Assembly: GCA_963695155.1 (NCBI GenBank)
Contig: CAVOGD010000005.1
Coordinates: 124,001-188,000, forward strand
From: SG8-30 sp963695155
GTDB lineage: Bacteria > Pseudomonadota > Gammaproteobacteria > Steroidobacterales > Steroidobacteraceae
Reading direction: 5' to 3'
DNA: 64,000 bases
Shown: in pieces, positions 58,630-64,000 of the stretch
How the letters are laid out: each line of letters opens with the position of its first letter
Numbering within the stretch: the first letter of the stretch is position 1
Made by a program: the position numbers and the translations under genes
Notes under the pieces: model-generated
The model's database searches: none
What the model was told of the DNA's origin: nothing
Seen by the model: the letters and a program-made list of their open reading frames with translations, nothing else

Positions 58630-60105
58630 ATGCAGACACCGACCGAGATCCTCGTCGCCGCCACCGCCGTCGCGCTGTCGCTGCTGGCGAGTTGCGCCAC
58701 CAACCCGGTTACGGGACGCACCGACATGGCCTTCATGTCGGAAGACAGCGAGGTCAAGCTCGGCAAGCAACTGCACGTGCAGATCACCCAGACGATGGGC
58801 GTGTACGACGACTACAACCTGCAGCAGTACGTGCAGGAGCTGGGCGAGAAACTCGCCAAACAGAGCCACCGCCCCGACCTGGAGTGGAAATTCACGGTCG
58901 TGGATACCGACGACGTGAACGCGTTCGCGACGCCCGGCGGATACGTCTACATCTCGCGCGGCATCATCCCCTACCTGGCCAACGAGGCGGAACTGGCCGC
59001 CGTGCTGGGGCACGAGATCGGGCATGTCACGGCACGCCATTCGGTGCAGCAGCACAGCAAGTCGACGGTGGCGGGCGTGCTGGGCGCGGCCGCGACGATC
59101 TTCACCGGCCAGCCCGCCCTGGGCGACCTCACCAACATCGCGGGTGCCGCGATCATCAGCGGCTACGGCCGCGAAGCGGAACTCGAGGCGGACCGGCTCG
59201 GCGCGGAGTACCTGGCCCGGACCGGCTACCGGCCCGAGGCCATGATCGACGTGGTCGCGGTGCTCAAGGACCAGGAGATGTTCGAGCGGGCGCGGGCGCG
59301 CGCCGAGAAGCGCGACCCGCGCATCTACCACGGCGTCTTCTCGACGCACCCCGACAACGACTCGCGACTGCGGCAGGCGGTCGCGTCGGCCGGCCGTGTC
59401 GAGGGCAGGGCGACCGGGCAGGCGGAGAACCGCGACCAGTTCCTGAAGGCCATCGACGGCCTCGCCTACGGTTCCAGCCGCCGGCAGGGCATGGTGCGCG
59501 ACAACCGCTTCTATCATGCGGATTACCAGTTCACGGTGGCGTTCCCGCAGGGCTGGGCGATCCAGAACGACCCGCAGCAGCTGCTGGCCGTCTCGCAGGA
59601 CAAGAACCACGTCATGCAGCTGACCGCCCAGGCGCCGCCGGCAGGCGTCACCCGGCCGCGCGACTTCGCGCTGCGCGGGCTCGCCAACAAGCGCCTGGAC
59701 GGTGGCCGGGACCTGCAGGTCAATGGCCTGGAAGCGTATACGGCGATCGTAAGGGGCGACGCCTCGCCGTTCGGCGGCTCGTCGAACGTGCGTTACGTCA
59801 TCGTGCGCCACAACAACCTGATGTGGATCGTGCGGGGCGCGAGCCGCACCGGGTCGACCGCCCCGTCGGGCGACGCGCTGATCATGTCGGCCGCGCAGAC
59901 CTTCCGGCCCTTGCGTTCGAACGAGTTCGCGCTGGCCGAACCTTACCGGCTGCGCATCATGCCCGCGCCGGCCGGCACGAGCATCGAGAAGCTGGCGGCC
60001 GGATCGCCGATTACGAAGTACCCGGTCGAGCAGTACCGGCTGATGAACCGGCTCTATCCGGACAAGGAGCCGAGGGCCGGCGATCCGCTCAAGGTCGTAC
60101 GCTGA
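58630..60105 (+). CDS. M48-family zinc metalloprotease lipoprotein
   Basis: 491 residues from the ATG at 58630 (GGAGGG site). A lipoprotein signal ends at LSLLASC. The M48 core has TPGGYVYISRGII and HEIGH with His128, Glu129 and His132, then the third ligand Glu186 in ELEADRLG. A second domain of about 200 residues (from YQFTVAFPQGWAI) and a LysM-like C-terminus (GTSIEKLAAGSPI) follow, matching the longer BepA/YfgC-like lipoprotein proteases that degrade misassembled envelope proteins. It ends at repeat copy D. Confidence 0.92.
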   Translation: MQTPTEILVAATAVALSLLASCATNPVTGRTDMAFMSEDSEVKLGKQLHVQITQTMGVYDDYNLQQYVQELGEKLAKQSHRPDLEWKFTVVDTDDVNAFATPGGYVYISRGIIPYLANEAELAAVLGHEIGHVTARHSVQQHSKSTVAGVLGAAATIFTGQPALGDLTNIAGAAIISGYGREAELEADRLGAEYLARTGYRPEAMIDVVAVLKDQEMFERARARAEKRDPRIYHGVFSTHPDNDSRLRQAVASAGRVEGRATGQAENRDQFLKAIDGLAYGSSRRQGMVRDNRFYHADYQFTVAFPQGWAIQNDPQQLLAVSQDKNHVMQLTAQAPPAGVTRPRDFALRGLANKRLDGGRDLQVNGLEAYTAIVRGDASPFGGSSNVRYVIVRHNNLMWIVRGASRTGSTAPSGDALIMSAAQTFRPLRSNEFALAEPYRLRIMPAPAGTSIEKLAAGSPITKYPVEQYRLMNRLYPDKEPRAGDPLKVVR

Positions 60106-60122
60106 GGGCTCAACCGGTGACT

Positions 60123-60223
60123 GGAGTCTGACCCCTTGCAGGGGTCTGACTCCTCCTGAAACGGAAGCCGGCACCGTCCCTGCTGGTAAAGGAGGGGTCA
60201 GACCCCAGGGCGGGTCAGACCCC
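60123..60223. repeat. GGGTCAGACCC repeat, copy D, inverted repeat overlapping the rdgB 3' end
   Basis: Left arm 60123-60156 and right arm 60191-60223 contain the same units as copy C (GAGTCTGACCCC, GCAGGGGTCTGAC, GGAGGGGTCAGACCCC) around a 34-nt loop. The right arm extends into rdgB: the stop codon TGA (60217-60215) is the TGA of GGGTCTGACCC read on the minus strand. Confidence 0.85.
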
Positions 60224-60820
60224 TGTGCCCTTCAGCGCCGCGATGAGCGCCCGCAACGCCTGCCCGCGGTGGCTGGCCTCGTTCTTCTCGGCCGCCGGCA
60301 TTTCAGCCGCCGTGCGCACGTCGCCGGCAACCTCGAACAGCGGGTCGTAGCCGAAGCCCCCCGTGCCGCGCGGCGCCGCGCCGATGCGACCCTCCCACGA
60401 CGCCTCGCAGACGAGCGGCTGTGGGTCCCCGCCGTCGCGCACGAACACCATGGCGCAGCGGTAGCGCGCGCCACGCCCACGTGGCGGCACCCCCGCCAGT
60501 TCCTCCACCAGCTTCGCGTTGTTGGCGTCGTCGCCCGCTTCACCCGCATAGCGCGCCGACAGCACGCCGGGCCGGCCGTCCAGCGCATCCACCTCGAGCC
60601 CGGAGTCGTCGGCGATCGCGGGCAGCCCGCTCAGGCGCGCGGCGTGGCGCGCCTTGATGAGCGCGTTGGCGACGAACGTCGCGCCGTCCTCGGGCGGCGG
60701 CACGATGCCGAACGCGGATTGCGGCAGCGCCTCGATGCCGCAGCCGGCGAGCAGCGCGTTGATCTCGCGCAGCTTGGCCGCATTGCCGGTGGCGATGACG
60801 ATCCGGCGGGCCGGCGCCAC
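60215..60820 (-). CDS. rdgB: XTP/dITP diphosphatase (RdgB/HAM1)
   Basis: 201 residues from a GTG at 60820, two bases after the rph stop. Family motifs are IVIATGNAAKLREIN at the N-terminus, ADDSGLEVDAL, RYAGEAGDDANN and GTGGFGYDPLFEV, with SHRGQALRAL at the C-terminus. It removes ITP, dITP and XTP from the nucleotide pool. The last codons and the stop come from the GGGTCTGACCC repeat, so the C-terminus (KGTGV) may have been altered by the repeat's arrival. Confidence 0.95.
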   Translation of the reverse strand: MAPARRIVIATGNAAKLREINALLAGCGIEALPQSAFGIVPPPEDGATFVANALIKARHAARLSGLPAIADDSGLEVDALDGRPGVLSARYAGEAGDDANNAKLVEELAGVPPRGRGARYRCAMVFVRDGGDPQPLVCEASWEGRIGAAPRGTGGFGYDPLFEVAGDVRTAAEMPAAEKNEASHRGQALRALIAALKGTGV

Positions 60821-60822
60821 GC

Positions 60823-61548
60823 TCAGGTCCGCCGGCCGTCCAGCGCCTCGAGCTGCAGGGCGCATAGCCGCTTGATGCCCGCGGCGGCGAGGTCGAGCAA
60901 CTGGTCCAGCTCCTCGCGGCGGAACGCATGGCCCTCGGCCGTGCCCTGCACCTCGATGAAGCCGCCGCCGGCATTCATGACGACGTTCATGTCCGTCTCT
61001 GCGCCGGCGTCTTCCTTGTAGTCCAGGTCGAGCACGGGTTCGCCGCCCACGATGCCGACCGAGACGGCGGCGACCTGCCCGTGGATGGGACTGGTGGCCA
61101 GCTTGCCGCGCTCCATCCACACGCCCGTCGCGTCGACCAGCGCGATATACCCGCCCGTGATGGCCGCCGTGCGGGTCCCACCGTCCGCCTGCAGCACGTC
61201 GCAGTCCACCGTGATCGTGTGGTCGGCAAGGGCGCGCAGGTTGACGCAGGCCCGCAGCGAGCGCCCGATCAGGCGCTGGATCTCCTGGGTGCGGCCGGTC
61301 TGCCTGCCGCGCGCCGCCTCCCGCGCGTTGCGCGTGTGCGTCGCGCGCGGCAGCATGCCGTACTCCGCCGTCACCCAGCCCTGCCCGGAGTTGCGCAGGA
61401 ACGGCGGCACGCCGGCCTCGACGCTGGCCGTGCACAGCACGCGTGTACTGCCGAACTCGACGAGCACCGAGCCCTCGGCGTGGCTGGCGTAGCCGCGCGT
61501 GAAGCGCACGCCGCGCATCTCGTGCGGGGCCCGGCCGTCGTGCCTCAT
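60823..61548 (-). CDS. rph: Ribonuclease PH
   Basis: 241 residues. Signatures are SVLVEFGSTRVLCTASVE, GWVTAEYGMLPRATHTR, GRQTGRTQEIQRLIGRSLRA and DCDVLQADGGTRTAAITGGY, the phosphorolytic active site. It trims the 3' ends of tRNA and other RNAs using phosphate. It is 19 bp after the PP2C gene and 2 bp before rdgB, a common proteobacterial arrangement. Confidence 0.96.
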   Translation of the reverse strand: MRHDGRAPHEMRGVRFTRGYASHAEGSVLVEFGSTRVLCTASVEAGVPPFLRNSGQGWVTAEYGMLPRATHTRNAREAARGRQTGRTQEIQRLIGRSLRACVNLRALADHTITVDCDVLQADGGTRTAAITGGYIALVDATGVWMERGKLATSPIHGQVAAVSVGIVGGEPVLDLDYKEDAGAETDMNVVMNAGGGFIEVQGTAEGHAFRREELDQLLDLAAAGIKRLCALQLEALDGRRT

Positions 61549-61567
61549 GAACGGGTCCTCATGTGAG

Positions 61568-62341
61568 TCAGCCCAGCCAGCGCAACGCGACCGCCGTGGC
61601 GTTGTCGCTGTGCGGCGCGGAAGCTTCGACCGCCTGGTCCACCAGCTCGGCCAGCGCTTCGGCCAGTAACTTGCCGTCCGCCTGCCAGAACGCCACGATG
61701 TCGGCGTCGCGCAGGTTGGCCCACAACCCGTCCGAGCACACCAGCAGGATGTCGCCCGGGCTGAGGGCGTGGCGCAGCGAGATGGACATGTCCGGCATCG
61801 CCGCTTCGCCGCCGATGCAGCAGTCCACGTAGTTGCGCATCGGGTGGCCGTGCACCTCGTCCTCGCGGATCATCCCGTCGCGCAACAGCTGCTCGACATG
61901 GCTGTGGTCGCGGGTCCGGCGCAGCAGCGCACCGTTGCGGATGTGGTACACGCGCGCGTCCCCCAGGTGCGCCCAGTACGCCGCACCGTCCTGCACCAGG
62001 CAGACGGCGCAGGTCGCGCGTGGGCGTTGTTCCACCGGCAGCGACTCGCCCGCCGCGACCACCGCCTCATGGGCGCGGCCCAGCGACAGGTGCAGGAAGC
62101 CGAGCGGGTCGAACAACGGGTGCGGCTCCGCCGCGAACGCTCCCAGCAGCGTACTGCAGCCGATCTCCGCCGCTACCGCGCCATGGAAGTGCCCGCCCAT
62201 GCCGTCCATGGCGACGAGCAACGCGGCGTCCGTGTCGGCCACGACGGCGGCACGGTCCTGGTTGTCGTCGCGATGACCTACATCGCTGACCTCGGCGAAT
62301 TCAATGCGCAACCGCCCTCCCGATTCTGCCCGCGACAGCAT
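61568..62341 (-). CDS. PP2C-family serine/threonine phosphatase
   Basis: 257 residues. Metal-binding motifs of PPM phosphatases appear as DVGHRDDNQDRAAV, DGMGGHFHGAVAA, YWAHLGDARVYHIRNG, SPGDILLVCSDGLW and the final HSDNATAV. It likely dephosphorylates serine/threonine on proteins in the cytoplasm; the cognate kinase is not in the window. It begins the PP2C-rph-rdgB operon and diverges from yicC. The ATG start is accepted, although a TTG ten codons later has a GGGAGGG nearby. Confidence 0.92.
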   Translation of the reverse strand: MLSRAESGGRLRIEFAEVSDVGHRDDNQDRAAVVADTDAALLVAMDGMGGHFHGAVAAEIGCSTLLGAFAAEPHPLFDPLGFLHLSLGRAHEAVVAAGESLPVEQRPRATCAVCLVQDGAAYWAHLGDARVYHIRNGALLRRTRDHSHVEQLLRDGMIREDEVHGHPMRNYVDCCIGGEAAMPDMSISLRHALSPGDILLVCSDGLWANLRDADIVAFWQADGKLLAEALAELVDQAVEASAPHSDNATAVALRWLG

Positions 62342-62345
62342 CTGT

Positions 62346-62351
62346 TATTCT
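62346..62351 (+). promoter_or_regulatory. Candidate extended -10 for yicC
   Basis: TGT-TATTCT fits an extended -10 with TGn; it lies 85 bases before the yicC ATG, inside the 94-bp divergent gap that also must serve the PP2C gene. Confidence 0.35.
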
Positions 62352-62435
62352 GGCGCGAAAGCTTACATCAAACGGCTACTGGCGATTCGTGGCATGCCAA
62401 TTCCGGCATCGCCGAATCCGCCAACCGGGGAACGC

Positions 62436-63302
62436 ATGATTCGCAGCATGACAGGCTTCGCCCGCCGCGAGCGGCCGGCTCCCTTCGGCAACCTCGCCTG
62501 GGAACTGCGCAGCGTCAATCACCGCTACCTTGAGGTGTTTTTACGCCTGCCCGAGGACTTCCGTGCCGCCGAGCCGGAATTCCGCCAGGCCATCGCCGCG
62601 ATCGTGCGCCGCGGCAAGGTGGATGCCACGCTGTATTTCAAGCCCGCGGTCGAGGCCGTGCGCGATTTCGAATTGAATGACGGCCTGCTCGATGAACTCG
62701 TCGACCAGGCTGCCCGCATCCGGCGCCGCTTGCCGGAGGGGGCTTATGTCAACGTCGTGGACCTGCTGCGCTGGCCGGGGGTGGTGCGCGAGCCGGAGCG
62801 GGATGCCGGGCCGCAGGTCGCGGCGGCGCAGGCGCTGCTCGAGGAGACGCTTGCCGGGCTGGCCGAGTCCCGCGCCAGCGAGGGCGGCCGCATCGCCGAG
62901 CTCTTGCTCGAGCGCTGCACCGGCGTCGGGGCGCTGGCCGACGAGTTGACGGCGCGCCTGCCCGACGTGCGCGAACGCATCCACGCCAGGCTCAACGACA
63001 GGCTGTCGCAACTGGCGGCCGAGCCCAACGCCGACCGGCTCGAGCAGGAGATCGTCATCGCCCTGCAGAAGATGGACGTGGACGAGGAACTGGACCGGCT
63101 GCGCAGCCACGTGGCCGAGGTGCGCAAGGTCATCGCCTCGGGCGAGCCCGCGGGCCGACGCCTCGACTTCCTGATGCAGGAGTTCAACCGCGAGGCCAAC
63201 ACGCTGTCGTCGAAGTCGCAGGATGCCGAGACGACCCGCGCCGCGGTGGACATCAAGGTGCTGGTCGAGCAGATGCGCGAGCAGGTGCAGAACGTCGAAT
63301 AG
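62436..63302 (+). CDS. yicC: YicC-family endoribonuclease
   Basis: 288 residues from the ATG at 62436; the conserved MIRSMTGFAR start fixes it. Further family regions are ELRSVNHRYLEVFLRLPEDFR, GKVDATLYF, and the C-terminal DUF1732 part RLDFLMQEFNREANTLSSKS with IKVLVEQMREQVQNVE. YicC proteins are endoribonucleases that act on RNAs such as small RNAs; the biological targets vary. It ends at a strong hairpin. Confidence 0.95.
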   Translation: MIRSMTGFARRERPAPFGNLAWELRSVNHRYLEVFLRLPEDFRAAEPEFRQAIAAIVRRGKVDATLYFKPAVEAVRDFELNDGLLDELVDQAARIRRRLPEGAYVNVVDLLRWPGVVREPERDAGPQVAAAQALLEETLAGLAESRASEGGRIAELLLERCTGVGALADELTARLPDVRERIHARLNDRLSQLAAEPNADRLEQEIVIALQKMDVDEELDRLRSHVAEVRKVIASGEPAGRRLDFLMQEFNREANTLSSKSQDAETTRAAVDIKVLVEQMREQVQNVE

Positions 63303-63328
63303 GACGGGTCGCAGCCCGGGCTCAAATA

Positions 63329-63362
63329 GACAGGGGCCTCCCGTTTCCGGGAGGCCCCTGTC
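63329..63362. terminator. 15-bp hairpin terminator between convergent yicC and acs
   Basis: A perfect 15-bp stem (63329-63343 with 63348-63362) carries a TTTC loop. Short T-rich stretches follow on both sides (GTTCACTT on plus, TATTTGAG on minus), so it probably serves both convergent transcripts. Confidence 0.8.
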
Positions 63363-63388
63363 GTTCACTTCGCTCGATCAGGCCGTGA

Positions 63389-64000
63389 TCAGGCGCGCGG
63401 GTCGCGCTGGATCAGGTCCTCGACGACCGCCGGGTCGGCCAGCGTCGACGTGTCGCCGATGCTGCCGGTGTCCTTGTCGGCGATCTTGCGCAGGATGCGG
63501 CGCATGATCTTGCCCGAACGGGTCTTGGGCAGCCCCGGGGCCCAGTGGATGACGTCCGGGCTGGCGATCGGGCCGATCTCCTTGCGGACGTGATTCACGA
63601 GTTCCTTCTTGAGGGCGTCCGTGTACTCCTCGCCGAGCATCAGGGTCACGTAGGCGTAGATGCCCTGACCCTTGATCTCGTGCGGGAAGCCAACCACCGC
63701 GGCCTCGGCGACCTTCGGGTGGGAAACGAGCGCGCTCTCCACCTCGGCGGTGCCCATGCGATGGCCGGAGACGTTGATCACGTCGTCCACGCGGCCGGTG
63801 ATCCAGTAGTAACCGTCCTCGTCGCGCCGCGAGCCGTCGCCTGCGAAGTAGTACCCCTTGAACATGTCGAAGTAGGCTTCCTCGAAGCGCTTGTGGTCGC
63901 CGTACAGCGTGCGCATCTGGCCCGGCCACGGCTGCTTGATGCACAGCACGCCCGAGCAGGCGCCGTCCAGCTCGTTGCCCTTGTCGTCCAGGATGCACGG
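63389..64000 (-). CDS. acs: Acetyl-CoA synthetase, C-terminal part (5' truncated by window edge)
   Basis: The frame is open to base 64000, leaving 203 codons of the C-terminal part. Features are KQPWPGQMRTLYGDHKRFEE, DGYYWITGRVDDVINVSGHR (hinge to the small domain) and the conserved lysine region TRSGKIMRRILRKIA that is the acetylation control site in Acs enzymes. The enzyme makes acetyl-CoA from acetate, ATP and CoA via acetyl-AMP. It is convergent with yicC. Confidence 0.96.
   Translation of the reverse strand, partial: PCILDDKGNELDGACSGVLCIKQPWPGQMRTLYGDHKRFEEAYFDMFKGYYFAGDGSRRDEDGYYWITGRVDDVINVSGHRMGTAEVESALVSHPKVAEAAVVGFPHEIKGQGIYAYVTLMLGEEYTDALKKELVNHVRKEIGPIASPDVIHWAPGLPKTRSGKIMRRILRKIADKDTGSIGDTSTLADPAVVEDLIQRDPRA

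Noticed and set aside
25089..60223. Insertion sequence carrying the GGGTCAGACCC repeats
   Set aside because: No transposase gene and no target-site duplications are visible at any of the four copies; only short repeat units are present.
1..64000. tRNA or rRNA genes
   Set aside because: I looked in the intergenic gaps for T-loop-like GGTTCGAATC patterns with matching acceptor stems and saw none.

Overview
The window is high-GC DNA (about 70% G+C by eye), densely coded on both strands. It looks like the chromosome of an environmental gammaproteobacterium: pilMNOPQ-aroK-aroB run together, mrcA is divergent from pilM, hemW/rpmE/gltA and rph-rdgB/yicC are adjacent, tesA is divergent from an ABC pair, and a YajD-type nuclease is present. 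I cannot place it to genus. I saw no tRNA, rRNA, CRISPR array, prophage or transposase.

Layout. 1-9.4 kb: end of an RND efflux pump, a Tat-exported aldo/keto reductase, a YegP-like protein, a double GFA protein, a thioredoxin-fold protein, a DUF938 methyltransferase, an acyltransferase with an ABC1 kinase-like protein, and a DOMON-like/NamZ pair. 9.6-25 kb: small cysteine protein, DUF3014 operon, a frameshifted outer-membrane barrel gene, amino-acid permease, GMC oxidoreductase, an ECF sigma / FecR / TonB-receptor operon, a frameshifted thioredoxin-fold lipoprotein gene, HNH nuclease, dienelactone hydrolase and gamma-glutamyltransferase. 25-33 kb: exported SurE with an SDR, then a 964-residue lipase / M17-N-like / CHAT fusion (27702-30596), which is the most unusual gene here. 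33-39 kb: YbbP/YbbA-like ABC pair head-to-head with tesA, fadD, and a cysteine-containing exported protein. 40-50 kb: one long minus-strand block pilMNOPQ-aroKB-dgt-pyrF-hemE with tiny gaps or overlaps, covering type IV pilus assembly, aromatic biosynthesis, dGTP hydrolysis, UMP and haem synthesis. 50-64 kb: mrcA with an NTase-like protein and an AidB-like dehydrogenase, gltA, hemW, rpmE, an M48 lipoprotein protease, the PP2C-rph-rdgB operon, yicC, and the end of acs.

Non-coding highlights. A repeat built on GGGTCAGACCC / GGGTCTGACCC occurs in four intergenic gaps (25.09, 32.9-33.15, 55.06-55.19 and 60.12-60.22 kb), all four between convergent genes. Two copies form long near-perfect inverted repeats, and one supplies the rdgB stop codon. 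A 413-bp AT-rich gap upstream of rpmE holds a consensus DnaA box and two near-consensus ones. Strong hairpins lie after rpmE, after the YegP-like gene and between yicC and acs. Two genes (near 11880 and near 20650) each carry one frame break, which could be real or could be sequence error.
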